Shown: piece after piece, positions 28,321 through 36,916 of the stretch
Numbering within the stretch: position 1 is the stretch's first letter
Layout of the letters: every line of letters starts with the position of its first letter
Source: Hymenobacter persicinus
Lineage (GTDB): Bacteria > Bacteroidota > Bacteroidia > Cytophagales > Hymenobacteraceae
Reading direction: 5' to 3'
NCBI RefSeq assembly: GCF_004167665.1
Contig: NZ_SEWE01000004.1
Span: 124,001 to 188,000 of the forward strand
DNA: 64,000 bases
Notes under the pieces: model-generated
The model's input: the letters and a program-made list of their open reading frames with translations, nothing else
What the model was told of the DNA's origin: nothing
The model's database searches: none
Program-made: the position numbers and the translations under genes

Positions 28321-29251
28321 TAGAATTACTACTTAACATAATATAAATTATAAGACAAACCAATAGATTTATTAGATGGCGTCCACAGCCTCGTTTAACA
28401 TGAGTAGTCTGCACTGTGACGGGCCCGCAATTAGTATTGAGTAGCTAACGGGTTGTTCCTTTAAATTAGAGTACAGCAGCATTGCCAGCAGTGCACGTAC
28501 CAGTACTTCATCTGCGCTCTTTCCAGGCCTTGCCTGCCATTCTCACGATCCTAAGCCTGTCTCAGTGGCTCCGTCGTGGGGTTCAATATCGTCGAGCAGT
28601 TCTGCACCAGTCAAACTCCAAAGTTTAGGTGAAGTCATGGTTTAGAATTCAGCTGACAGGCCAATGTTTGTTAACAACAATAAGCCTGTGGCTGATCTTC
28701 TATATAGACGGTTTGTAGCTGCATCGTAAGCTTAGGCTAGCGTGAGAAATTTGCTTAGCTACATTGACATCCAAGAATGATTATCGCCTTAATACTCGCT
28801 AGCTAATGCACTATTAGAGCTCTACAATATTAGTGGCCACTTTGGTTGCTCTTTTATTTCAGCCTGTTCGCAGCCTGTTCGTGGTACAGGAAAACAAAAA
28901 GCTTCGCGATGAGCCCCACTCCTGCCGTCAATTAGGCCCTACAGCAGCGGCAAATACAAAATGTCGATTCCTAGGCATTTCTCTTCACTGCTTGCTCTAG
29001 CCTCATGAATTAGGCTTTCTTGGCCCGCTGTATCGCCCTCCCCGTCCCCCAATCGCCCCTACCATTAGATTGGTATTAATTAACCTATATAAGTAGTCAA
29101 TACTATACGTAAAGTGTATTAAAGCAAAAAAAGGTACAAAAAAGTTAATGAAAGTCACACTTTTATATACTTTATACTGCTTTTATGTACTATTGTTTCA
29201 ATTCTTTTACTTTCCTTTGTTTATACTTCTTCTCCATCCTTGCTTTTCCTT
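28321..29251. other. AT-rich gene-poor stretch of about 930 bp
   Basis: The base composition falls well below that of the neighbours, most strongly at 28321-28360 and 29070-29250. No intact gene is seen. It contains a perfect 11-bp tandem duplication of CAGCCTGTTCG (28860-28881), a minus-strand open frame with one internal TGA (28372-28638, see findings) and, just before the next gene, AT-rich direct repeats (CTTTTATATAC / CTTTTATGTAC near 29159-29190) that may be promoter or operator sequence. It may be an insertion remnant or an old acquired segment. Confidence 0.7.
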
Positions 29252-30289
29252 ATGCCCAAGACCATTGAATATCCCCGTACCAGTTACTTGAGTGCTTGGG
29301 AGGTTGCAGAAGTAGTTGATGATACTGGCGGCAAGTGTGCCATTGAGACTTGTGCCCGTAAGCTTAGCCGTAAGGTCAGCGGCTCTTTCAAGGCTATCAT
29401 TGGCTCGGCCGTCAAGTTTGGGCTAGTTACCAGTAAGCGGGAGTTACTCACTACTACCAATCTATTCCGGCGCATCAAGCACGCCTATGATAAGCAGGAG
29501 GAAAAGGTGTTTCACCGCGAGGCCTTCCTGCATCCCCCCTTGTTCACGCAGATCTGCCGGAAATTCCGCAACCGGGAATTACCGGTGCATATGTTTGACG
29601 TGATGCTGATCCGGGAGTTTGGGGTTGAGGAAATCAATGCGCAAAACGTGGCCAAGGCCTTCGTGGATGGGGCCCGCATGGTAGGCATCCTGGATGAGCG
29701 CAATGTCATTGCTGATATTGACGCCTTGGCAGCTCAGCAGACACCCCGACGGGAACTGGCCAGTACGGAGATGCCCGCCAACCTCTTTAAGCCGGCTGCA
29801 ACCGAAACGCCGGCATCTACCGCTACCGGGGCACCAGTTGCTGCTGCCGCCCCAGTGGGTTCACCACGTTCGGAAGCTAACGGTGCGGTGGCTTCGGTCC
29901 CGGCGGCGGCTCAACCACTGCGGGGCAAGGATGCGGTATCGAGCCTGTTTGGCTTGGATACCGATGATCTGGATGACAGTGCGGATGATTACGTCACGGA
30001 GTTTGTACCCTCCGGGGCGTCGACAGGACCAGAGATGGTTGATCGTTCCCCGGCAGTCTATAATTCCGCGCCGTTTAGTGCTCCTACGCCCCCCGCAGTT
30101 CCGACCGCGGCCGTGGGGCCTTCCAAGCCCTTGGGAGCCGTGGTGCCCGCTCATTCGGGCTCCAGTTACGCCCTTAGCATCAGCGGGCCCGGTATCGACA
30201 CTCAGCTGATCATTCAGGACCAGGATGATCTGGCTATTGTGAGCATTCTACTGGAGAAAATCCGCCGGCAGCTCGCGCAGGCGGGGTAA
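29252..30289 (+). CDS. Unrecognised protein with winged-helix-like N-terminus and conserved-looking C-terminal module
   Basis: A 345-residue cytoplasmic protein in three parts. Residues ~1-155 are compact and helical, looking like a winged-helix unit (AIETCARKLSRKVSGSFKAIIGSAVKFGLV, then a second helical subdomain with FLHPPLFTQICRKF and FDVMLIREFGVEE). Residues ~155-300 are a Pro/Ala/Thr/Ser linker with an acidic LDTDDLDDSADDY patch. Residues ~303-345 (YALSISGPGIDTQLIIQDQ..IVSILLEKIRRQLAQ) look like a small strand-strand-helix module. Start at 29252; an upstream TTG is possible. It may be a DNA-binding regulator, but I do not recognise the family with confidence. It stands alone at the edge of the AT-rich stretch, with GC intermediate between that and its neighbours. 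Confidence 0.8.
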   Translation: MPKTIEYPRTSYLSAWEVAEVVDDTGGKCAIETCARKLSRKVSGSFKAIIGSAVKFGLVTSKRELLTTTNLFRRIKHAYDKQEEKVFHREAFLHPPLFTQICRKFRNRELPVHMFDVMLIREFGVEEINAQNVAKAFVDGARMVGILDERNVIADIDALAAQQTPRRELASTEMPANLFKPAATETPASTATGAPVAAAAPVGSPRSEANGAVASVPAAAQPLRGKDAVSSLFGLDTDDLDDSADDYVTEFVPSGASTGPEMVDRSPAVYNSAPFSAPTPPAVPTAAVGPSKPLGAVVPAHSGSSYALSISGPGIDTQLIIQDQDDLAIVSILLEKIRRQLAQAG

Positions 30290-30397
30290 GCTCCCCTCCT
30301 GGCGTCGGCGAGCTAGCTTCAATCCAGGGCGTTATTATGTTAACCAAGTTTAAGGTGGGAAAACGCCCTGGGTTGTGATGCGCCGGGCATTTCGCAG

Positions 30398-30405
30398 TAC
30401 CTTTG
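30398..30405 (+). promoter_or_regulatory. -7 element of the epimerase promoter
   Basis: TACCTTTG, 52 bases before the ATG. A TTG at 30373-30375 lies 22 bases upstream as a possible -33. Confidence 0.6.
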
Positions 30406-30457
30406 CCCCCCGCCTGGCTTCCCGGCGGGGGTTGCTTTTTTCTTCCATTGCTGAGCT

Positions 30458-31450
30458 ATGGCTTCAATTCTGGTTACTGGGTGCGCCGGCTTCATCGGGT
30501 CTCACCTCTGTGAACATCTGCTGCAGGGCGGACACCACGTCATCGGCATCGACAACTTCGACCCGTTCTACGACCGGACCATCAAGGAGCAGAACCTGGC
30601 CGGCTTCATCCACCACCCCCGCTTTTCCTTTCACGAGCTGGAGCTACGCCAGGGCGCGGAAGCCCTGGCCGACGCACTGCCCGCCGCCCCTATCGACCTG
30701 GTAGTGCACCTGGCGGCCAAGGCTGGCGTGGGACCCTCAGTGCGGGAGCCGGTGGCTTACCTTGACACCAACGTGATGGGCACCCTGCAGCTGCTGGAAT
30801 GGATGCGCCAGCGCGGCATTCAGAAGCTGTTCTTCGCCTCGTCTTCCTCAGTCTACGGCAACACCCCCGAGCGACCCTTCCGGGAGGAACTACCCCTGCT
30901 GCAGGCTTGCATCTCCCCGTACGCGGCCAGCAAGCTGGCCGGGGAGCAGCTGACCTACACCTACCACCACCTCTACCGGCTGGACGTGCTCAACGCCCGC
31001 TTCTTTACGGTGTATGGTCCCCGCCAGCGCCCCGACTTGGCCATTCACAAGTTCGTGAAGCTGCTGCGGGCCGGGCAGCCGATTCCGGTATTTGGAGACG
31101 GGACCACCGCCCGCGACTACACGTTCGTGCTCGATACGGTGGCCGGCATCAACCAGGGTATTGACTATTTGCTGGCCCACGAGCAGGTGTACGAGACCAT
31201 CAACCTGGGTAACAGCCGGCCCGTGCCCCTGCTCGAGCTTATTAGCGCCCTCGGGGAGGCCGTGGGCGTGGAGCCCCAACTGGAGTTTCAGCCCATGCAG
31301 GCCGGCGACGTGGACGTGACCTACGCCGATATCCGCAAAGCCCAGGCCCTGCTGGCCTACTCCCCCCGGACTTCCCTGGCCGCCGGCCTGCAGGAGTTCG
31401 TAGCCTGGCTCGACTCCCGCCCCCCGGCCAGCCCCACTCCCATCTGGTAA
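30458..31450 (+). CDS. NAD-dependent sugar-nucleotide epimerase/dehydratase
   Basis: A 330-residue extended short-chain dehydrogenase, closest in pattern to UDP-glucuronate or UDP-glucose 4-epimerases. The Rossmann motif is VTGCAGFIGSHL. The catalytic residues are Ser in FFASSSSVYG and Tyr/Lys in SPYAASKLAGE. The substrate-side motif is ARFFTVYGPRQRPDLAIHKF. Such enzymes supply sugar nucleotides for surface polysaccharide or LPS; the convergent glycosyltransferase and LAB_N genes fit that. The exact substrate is not certain. Confidence 0.92.
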   Translation: MASILVTGCAGFIGSHLCEHLLQGGHHVIGIDNFDPFYDRTIKEQNLAGFIHHPRFSFHELELRQGAEALADALPAAPIDLVVHLAAKAGVGPSVREPVAYLDTNVMGTLQLLEWMRQRGIQKLFFASSSSVYGNTPERPFREELPLLQACISPYAASKLAGEQLTYTYHHLYRLDVLNARFFTVYGPRQRPDLAIHKFVKLLRAGQPIPVFGDGTTARDYTFVLDTVAGINQGIDYLLAHEQVYETINLGNSRPVPLLELISALGEAVGVEPQLEFQPMQAGDVDVTYADIRKAQALLAYSPRTSLAAGLQEFVAWLDSRPPASPTPIW

Positions 31451-31487
31451 GGCCCGGATTTGCTCCGGGTTACCCCAACAGGATAAA

Positions 31488-31525
31488 GTAAAAGCCCGGC
31501 GCAGCTTACTGCGTCGGGCTTTTTA
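31488..31525. terminator. Bidirectional terminator between convergent genes
   Basis: GTAAAAGCCCGGCGCAG pairs with CTGCGTCGGGCTTTTTAC around a CTTA-type loop. A and T tracts on either side allow use from both directions. The minus-strand LAB_N gene ends inside it. Confidence 0.9.
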
Positions 31526-32161
31526 CTGGCTGCACTGGTTTCACTTCTTTGCGCAGCAAGACAATATTACGGGCGTAGACCACGGTGCCGAAGACGTTGC
31601 CCAGAATCAGCACGGCATCGACGCGCAGTACGGCGTAAACCAATATCAGCACGGAGCCCACCAGACTCACCACCCAGAAGTTGAGCGGCAGCACCGATTC
31701 GCCCTTGCGCTCGGAGTAGATCCACTGGTAGACGAAGCGCAGCAGAAACACCACCTGCCCCACGGCCCCCAGCAGCAGCCAGCCCCCCGGGATGCGGGAG
31801 TTGAGCATGCCCTGCAAACTGAAGTGCTGGTTGCCGGCCACAAACCAGCCCAGCATCAGCAGCGGAAACAGGTAGGCCCCCCCCGAAACCAGGGGTTGAG
31901 CTTGCGCCACTCGCCCAGCAGCTGCAGGTTGCGGATGTAGATGGCGTAGCTGATGAGCTGGGCCGCCAGAATAATCGGGTCGTGGCGGAGCATGCCGTAG
32001 AGAATCATCAGAAACGACGATATCAGGCTGATCTGCCAGAACAGCGTGGGCACCAGCACCCGCTTGGCCCGCTCGCTCTGCACCCACTGCAGCACGATGC
32101 GGCTCGAAAACAGCAGCTGCGACACCAGGCCAATGCCCAGCGCAATGGTTTCGGTCTTCAT
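31506..32161 (-). pseudogene. Lipid-A-biosynthesis N-terminal (LAB_N) domain protein, split by a frameshift at a G8 tract
   Basis: Two overlapping open frames together encode one ~218-residue membrane protein with two LAB_N-type units. The first frame (start 32161) has LLFSSRIVLQWVQSERAKRV and continues to KLNPWFRGG. The second has YLFPLLMLGWFV, then FLLRFVYQWIYSERKGESVLP and AVLRVDAVLILGN. The switch falls in a run of eight C on the plus strand (31877-31884). Nine would join the frames, giving WFRGGAYLF. The change may be a sequencing error, a true mutation or a slippage-prone switch. It is 9 bp downstream of the glycosyltransferase, suggesting a shared role in lipid or glycan modification. 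Confidence 0.85.
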
Positions 32162-32170
32162 ACGACAGGG

Positions 32171-32929
32171 TTAGCGGCCGGCGCCGTCGGCCCGATGGTG
32201 CTCCCCGATTTCGTAGTTCTTCCAGCGGCTACGGATCCAGCGGAAGCCGAAGGTATCGACCAGGGGCTTCCAGGCCCGGTTCCAGAGGTTGTACTTGGCC
32301 GTGCCGGCGAAGCGCGGGAAGTGCTGGACCGGAATCTGCTTGACCTTGCCGCCCTGCAGCTGCACCAGGGCCCCCAGAAAGCGGTGCATGCCGTGAATCA
32401 GCGGCAGGCGGCGGGCATACTCCATCTTGATGATCTTCAGCGGGCAGCCCGTATCCTGAATGCCGTCGTTGATGAGCGTGCGGCGCACGGTGTTGGCAAT
32501 CTTGGACGAGAGCTTCTTGACCACCGTATCCTGGCGCTTGGCCCGAATGCCGTTGACCATGTCAAATTCGGGGAAGAACTCGAAGAAACGCAGCAAATCC
32601 AGCGGGGAAGTCTGAATGTCGGAGTCGATGTAGCCGATCAGCGTGCTGCGGCAGTGGTCGACGCCAGCCTTGATGGCCGTGCTCAGGCCGCGGTTCTGGC
32701 TCAGGGAAATAAACTCGTAGCGGGCGTCGTGCCGGCAGATCTCGCGCAGAATGGGCAGCGAGCCGTCGGTGCTGCCGTCGTTGACGAACAGCACGGTAGT
32801 GGCCACCGGGGTCTGGGCCAGAAACTTGTTCATCTCCACCACAAACTGGCGCAGACTTTCTTCCTCGTTGTACACCGGGACGAGTACCGTCAGGGACTGC
32901 AGGGCCAGGTAAGCAGAATTATCGGACAT
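32171..32929 (-). CDS. Family 2 glycosyltransferase (dolichol-phosphate mannose synthase-like)
   Basis: A 252-residue GT-A enzyme. Landmarks are LTVLVPVYNEEESLRQFV at the N-terminus, VLFVNDGSTDGSLPIL, LSQNRGLSTAIKAGVDH, and the metal-binding D-x-D in GYIDSDIQTSP. The end (WNRAWKPLVDTFGFRWIRSR) has no strong membrane helices, so it is probably peripherally attached. Likely transfers a sugar from a nucleotide sugar to a lipid carrier. Start at 32929; the longer open frame adds Pro/Arg-rich sequence. First of a two-gene operon with the LAB_N gene. Confidence 0.92.
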   Translation of the reverse strand: MSDNSAYLALQSLTVLVPVYNEEESLRQFVVEMNKFLAQTPVATTVLFVNDGSTDGSLPILREICRHDARYEFISLSQNRGLSTAIKAGVDHCRSTLIGYIDSDIQTSPLDLLRFFEFFPEFDMVNGIRAKRQDTVVKKLSSKIANTVRRTLINDGIQDTGCPLKIIKMEYARRLPLIHGMHRFLGALVQLQGGKVKQIPVQHFPRFAGTAKYNLWNRAWKPLVDTFGFRWIRSRWKNYEIGEHHRADGAGR

Positions 32930-33081
32930 AGGGAGGCTGGAATCGGGGCGCAAATTAGCAACTATTTCCCCGTCCGGGGCCGGCTCCCGCAATTTGCCGA
33001 CCCCGGCTGACAACCCGCGGCCGGCCCGCGGCACTCTCTAGCAGCAGTAGCTCCTTCCTAACTCGCTTACCCAACTTCGTT

Positions 33082-33729
33082 ATGCTTATCCCAACTCTTG
33101 CCGGCGGCCTGCTGCTCAGCCTGGGCACGCTGCCCGCTCTGGCGGCTCCCCGCACTACCCCAACCACCCAACCCGATACCACCGCGGCCCCCGCCCGAAC
33201 CGGCCGCGCCCACGCTATTAAGCTGGGGCTGCAAAGCTCCAATTACACCGGTCAGCGCCCCACGCTGGGCTACGAATGGGCCCTGGGCCGCCACCTGAGC
33301 CTGGAAACCGGTGGGAGCTACAACGGCTCGACCTGGCGCGGCGGCTACAGCTACGTCAACGATGATAATTCCGTCACGGACTACTCCTATTACCAGCGCA
33401 CCCGGCAAGTGATGGGTCAGCTGCAGGCGCGCTACTATTTTCAGCGCCGCACCCCCGCCCTGATTGGCTGGTACGCCGGGCTGGGTCTAAACACCACCTA
33501 TAGCTATTCCTTTAGCACGTCGACCACCCAGCCGGCGGGCTTCACCACCCACCGCCTGGCGGTGCAGCCCCAGTTGCGGCTGGGCCGGCAGTGGGCCCTG
33601 GGCCAGCGCTTTCTGCTCGACACCTTCCTGGGCCTGGATATGAACAAACTCCCGGGCCGGCTGCCCTCCGGGCGCCGCCCCTGGGTAGCGACGCCCGCCG
33701 CGGGCTTCCAGCTCGGCTACCGGTTCTGA
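33082..33729 (+). CDS. Outer membrane beta-barrel protein, first of a tandem pair
   Basis: A 215-residue exported protein: signal peptide ~1-22 (ends LALA), then a Thr/Pro-rich linker and alternating amphipathic strands (HLSLETGGSYNG, QLQARYYFQRRTPALIGWYAGLGLNTTYSYSF) ending in the C-terminal aromatic AGFQLGYRF of outer membrane barrels. It is similar in layout to the next gene, including an IGWYAGLGL / LSGWYAGLGL block. The function is unknown. Confidence 0.8.
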   Translation: MLIPTLAGGLLLSLGTLPALAAPRTTPTTQPDTTAAPARTGRAHAIKLGLQSSNYTGQRPTLGYEWALGRHLSLETGGSYNGSTWRGGYSYVNDDNSVTDYSYYQRTRQVMGQLQARYYFQRRTPALIGWYAGLGLNTTYSYSFSTSTTQPAGFTTHRLAVQPQLRLGRQWALGQRFLLDTFLGLDMNKLPGRLPSGRRPWVATPAAGFQLGYRF

Positions 33730-33856
33730 GCCGGCGGCAGCGGCCGGCTGACGGGTACGGGCCGCTATATTTTAGAGCACCAATATCAGATTGGGCGGCC
33801 GGGGCGTTGGAGTGAGTAGTTCGGCTATTTGCCCCTTATTTCTCCCTTCATCCGCT

Positions 33857-34465
33857 ATGCTCACTTCCCTTATCAGCCTGCTGCTGGCCCTGCCCGCAGC
33901 GCTACCGCCTGGTGCCCGCCCCACGCCCGACTCCACGGGCACCCCCGTACCTAATTCCCTGAAGCTGGGCGTCACCACGGCGGCCAACGGCCAACTCTCG
34001 ACCCTGGCCCTGGAACGACAGCTGCGGCCGCGTCTGACCCTGCAAGCCCGCCTGGGCTACGGGGCCCGCACGTTCAGCGAATCTTACTCCCTGCCGGGCC
34101 CCGGGCCGAACACCGTTCCCTACACCCGCCGGGTCCGGCAGGCCGAGGCGACGGCCCACCTGCGCTACTATATCGGGCGGCACCCCAAGCCGCTCTCGGG
34201 CTGGTATGCGGGCCTGGGCCTGGGGTTGGCCCGCCTGCGGGAAGAGGGCACCCGCCCCCAGTCCGCCGCCGAAACCCGTACCCGCCTGCTGCTCTGTCCG
34301 CAGGTGCAGGTGGGCGGGCAGTACGTATTTGGTCGTCATTTCCTGCTCGACGTCTTTCTGGGGCTGGGAGCCGCCCAGCAGCGGAGCTTTTCCTTCGCTC
34401 CCACCCCCCGGCGGTTCTGGGATTTCTACGCCGCCAATGGCCTGCAGGTGGGCTATGCTTTCTGA
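33857..34465 (+). CDS. Outer membrane beta-barrel protein, second of the tandem pair
   Basis: A 202-residue paralogue of the preceding gene: signal peptide ~1-16, Pro-rich stretch, then strands such as RPRLTLQARLGYGAR, AHLRYYIGRHPKPLSGWYAGLGL and VGGQYVFGRHFLLDVFLGLG, ending NGLQVGYAF. The two share the WYAGLGL and FLLDxFLGL blocks and probably arose by tandem duplication followed by strong divergence. Start at 33857. A very strong hairpin lies 15 bp after the stop. Confidence 0.78.
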   Translation: MLTSLISLLLALPAALPPGARPTPDSTGTPVPNSLKLGVTTAANGQLSTLALERQLRPRLTLQARLGYGARTFSESYSLPGPGPNTVPYTRRVRQAEATAHLRYYIGRHPKPLSGWYAGLGLGLARLREEGTRPQSAAETRTRLLLCPQVQVGGQYVFGRHFLLDVFLGLGAAQQRSFSFAPTPRRFWDFYAANGLQVGYAF

Positions 34466-34480
34466 ACAGCGGCTGGAAAA

Positions 34481-34526
34481 GAAACGCGGGGGGCGGACAA
34501 CGGTAGCTGTCCGCCCCCCGCGTTTC
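34481..34526. terminator. Perfect 19-bp hairpin between convergent genes
   Basis: 34481-34499 and 34508-34526 are exact inverted copies (GAAACGCGGGGGGCGGACA) with an 8-base loop. It lacks a long U tract but should be very stable, and it separates the barrel pair from the end of the histidine operon. Confidence 0.8.
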
Positions 34527-34548
34527 GGGGTATTCCTGCTCAGCAAGT

Positions 34549-35190
34549 CTATTCCCGCCGCACCCCACCCGAAATCGTGGAATGGCGCTGGCGGAGCACC
34601 GCCACTATTTCCTCCAGGGTGATCTGCGAGGCGGCCAGCAGCACCAGCAGGTGGTAAAGCAAATCGGCGGCTTCGCCCTTAAGGCCCTCCACGTTGCCGC
34701 CCACGGCATCAATGACGGCCTCGACGGCCTCCTCGCCCACTTTCTGGGCAATTTTGGGCATGCCCTTGGCAAACAAGGACACAGTGTAGGACTTGGGCTC
34801 CTCGGCGGGAAAGTCGCGGCGGCGCTGCACCAGGCGCTCCAGCTCGGCCAGAAAGCTCACCGGCGCGGTCGGATAGGCCGTTTGCCCGGTCTGCTCGAAG
34901 CAGCTGACCGTACCGCGGTGGCAGGTTGGGCCGTCGGGCCGGGCCCGGATCAGGATGGCGTCGCCATCGCAGTCGGGGTGCAGGCTCACCACGGTCAGGA
35001 AGTTGCCCGAGGTTTCACCCTTGGTCCAGAGCCGGTTTTTGGAGCGGGAGAAGAACGTCACCCGACCCTGCTGCCGGGTTTTCTGCCAGGCTTCCTCGTT
35101 CACGTAGCCCAGCATCAGCACCTGGCCCGTATCGGCGTCCTGCACCACGGCGGGCAGCAGGCCATCCATTTTTTTAAAGTCCAGCTCCAT
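34549..35190 (-). CDS. hisIE: HisIE: phosphoribosyl-AMP cyclohydrolase / phosphoribosyl-ATP pyrophosphatase
   Basis: A 213-residue bifunctional enzyme for steps 2 and 3 of histidine synthesis. HisI half (1-~110): RQQGRVTFFSRSKNRLWTKGETSGN and the metal-binding HPDCDGDAILIRARPDGPTCHRG. HisE half (~115-213): MPKIAQKVGEEAVEAVIDA with the catalytic acidic cluster. Last gene of the operon, 80 bp after hisF, with a word-repeat palindrome between. Confidence 0.97.
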   Translation of the reverse strand: MELDFKKMDGLLPAVVQDADTGQVLMLGYVNEEAWQKTRQQGRVTFFSRSKNRLWTKGETSGNFLTVVSLHPDCDGDAILIRARPDGPTCHRGTVSCFEQTGQTAYPTAPVSFLAELERLVQRRRDFPAEEPKSYTVSLFAKGMPKIAQKVGEEAVEAVIDAVGGNVEGLKGEAADLLYHLLVLLAASQITLEEIVAVLRQRHSTISGGVRRE

Positions 35191-35208
35191 GGGTGGTTTT
35201 GGGATTAT

Positions 35209-35268
35209 GGTTACTCGTTATTCAGTGAGGCCTCGTCTAATAACGAACAACCGACAACGAACAACGAA
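35209..35268. repeat. Intra-operon palindrome of CGTTATT/AATAACG and CGAACAA words (hisF-hisIE)
   Basis: GGTTACTCGTTATT (35209-35222) pairs with AATAACGAACAACC (35239-35252) except for two positions. The right side then continues with repeated ACAACGAAC words. Confidence 0.65.
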
Positions 35269-35270
35269 CT

Positions 35271-36029
35271 CTACAGACGGACCGGAATGCCGTCCTGGCG
35301 CAAATGTTCCTTCAGGGCCCGGATACCGATTTCGCCGAAGTGAAAGATGCTCGCCGCCAGTCCGGCGTCGGCCTGGGCCTGCTGGAAGACGGTGGTAAAG
35401 TCCTGCATCGAGCCGGCCCCGCCCGAGGCCACCACCGGTACGGACACGGCCCGGCTCACGGCCCCGGTGATGTCGAGGGCGAAGCCGTCCTTGGTGCCGT
35501 CGTTGCTCATGCTGGTGAGCAGAATCTCACCCGCCCCCCGGTCGGCGGCCTCCCGGCACCACTGCACCGCGTCGCGGCCGGTGTTGTGGGTGCCGGCCCG
35601 GGTGTAAATCTGCCAGCCGTCGGGTTCGTGGAAACGGGTGTCGGCGGCCACCACGATGCACTGGCTGCCGAAGCGCCGGGCCAGCTCGTCGATGAGCTCG
35701 GGCCGGGCCAGGGCCGCGGAGTTGAGGCTGACCTTGTCGGCCCCGTTGAGCAGCAGGGCTTCCACGTCGGCCACCGTGCCGATGCCCCCGCCCACGGTGA
35801 AGGGAATATCGAGCTCCCGGGCCACGTCGCGCACCAAATGGATCAGCGTGGTGCGCTTCTGGTTCGTGGCCGTGATGTCGAGAAAGACCAGCTCATCGGC
35901 GCCTTCGCGGGCGTAGCGGGCGGCCAGCGCCACCGGGTCCCCGGCGTCGCGCAGGCCCTCGAAGCGCACGCCCTTCACGGTGCGGCCGTCCTTGATGTCG
36001 AGGCAGGGAATAATGCGTTTGGTGAGCAT
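35271..36029 (-). CDS. hisF: Imidazole glycerol phosphate synthase, cyclase subunit
   Basis: A 252-residue TIM barrel that with HisH makes IGP and [25 protein letters not shown] carries the catalytic Asp11-type residue; the second catalytic Asp is in [14 protein letters not shown]; phosphate loops VGGGIGT and [10 protein letters not shown] are intact. Order within the operon is hisA-hisF-hisIE. Confidence 0.98.
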   Translation of the reverse strand: MLTKRIIPCLDIKDGRTVKGVRFEGLRDAGDPVALAARYAREGADELVFLDITATNQKRTTLIHLVRDVARELDIPFTVGGGIGTVADVEALLLNGADKVSLNSAALARPELIDELARRFGSQCIVVAADTRFHEPDGWQIYTRAGTHNTGRDAVQWCREAADRGAGEILLTSMSNDGTKDGFALDITGAVSRAVSVPVVASGGAGSMQDFTTVFQQAQADAGLAASIFHFGEIGIRALKEHLRQDGIPVRL

Positions 36030-36030
36030 T

Positions 36031-36139
36031 GGGTTGTCGTTCGTTGTGCGTTTTCAGTTGTTCATCGTTCGTCTCAGGTTGATGTCAGCTAGGCGCACTT
36101 AGCGCCCGAATACCGAACCGTTCAAAACGAACAACGAGC
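36031..36139. repeat. Intra-operon palindrome of CGTTGTTCGTT words (hisA-hisF)
   Basis: CGTTGTGCGTTTT (36042-36054) pairs with AAAACGAACAACG (36124-36136) with one mismatch; further CGTTCG/CGAAC words lie between. Same word family as the hisF-hisIE spacer. Confidence 0.7.
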
Positions 36140-36856
36140 CTACAGCCAGGGCTTGAGCTCGGCCAGGGTGATCGTGCCCTCGTAGATGGCCTTGCCGATA
36201 ATGGCGCCGTGCATGCCCAAGGCAGCCAGGGCTTCCACGTCGGCCAGGGTCGTGACGCCCCCGCTGGCCACGAGCTCAGCGGCGGGCAGCTCGGCCCGGA
36301 GCCCGGCGTAGGTTGACAGCGAGGGGCCCTGCAGCTTGCCGTCCTTGCTTACGTCGGTGCAGATAAAGGTTGTGGCGCCCGCCGCCAGGTACTCGCCCAC
36401 AAACTCGGCCAGGGTCCGCTCCGACTGCTCCGCCCAGGCGTTGATGGCAATGTGGTTGTCGCGAAAGTCGGCGCCGAGCAGAATCCGCTCCGCCCCAAAC
36501 CGCTGCAGCCACCCTCGCACCGTCGCTGGTTCGCGCACGGCAATGCTACCGGCCGTCACCTGGGCGGCCCCGGCGTCGAAGGCTTGCTGCAGGGCCTCGT
36601 CGCTCTGCAGGCCGCCGCCGTAGTCGATGCGCAGGCCGGTATGGCGGGCAATACGTTCCAGCACCGGCAGGTTGACCGGCCGCCGGGCCCGGGCCCCGTC
36701 GAGGTCGACCAGGTGGAGGCGGCGCACGCCGTGCTGCTCAAAGCGCTGGGCCACGGCCAATGGGTCCGCGTCGTAGGTGGTCTGCTGGCTGAAGTCGCCT
36801 TCCGTGAGCCGGACGCACTGGCCGTTGATAAGGTCGATGGCGGGGATTATTTCCAT
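36140..36856 (-). CDS. hisA: ProFAR isomerase (phosphoribosylformimino-5-aminoimidazole carboxamide ribotide isomerase)
   Basis: A 238-residue TIM barrel for step 4. The N-terminal EIIPAIDLINGQCVRL contains the catalytic Asp; the second Asp lies in FICTDVSKDGKLQGPS; phosphate loops are IDYGGGLQSDE and VASGGVTT. Spaced 60 bp from hisH and 110 bp from hisF. Confidence 0.97.
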   Translation of the reverse strand: MEIIPAIDLINGQCVRLTEGDFSQQTTYDADPLAVAQRFEQHGVRRLHLVDLDGARARRPVNLPVLERIARHTGLRIDYGGGLQSDEALQQAFDAGAAQVTAGSIAVREPATVRGWLQRFGAERILLGADFRDNHIAINAWAEQSERTLAEFVGEYLAAGATTFICTDVSKDGKLQGPSLSTYAGLRAELPAAELVASGGVTTLADVEALAALGMHGAIIGKAIYEGTITLAELKPWL

Positions 36857-36916
36857 GGGAAGAAGTCAGAAAGTTTGGCGCGCAGCAGAATTGCGGCGGG
36901 CGCCGGTAGAAGAAGC

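Noticed and set aside
28543..28545. TGA as selenocysteine or Trp in the AT-rich frame
   Set aside because: No SECIS-like structure was seen, no family is recognised, and the other genes use TGA as a normal stop.
34481..34526. Inverted terminal repeat of an insertion sequence
   Set aside because: It is a single hairpin with an 8-base loop between convergent genes, with no transposase nearby.
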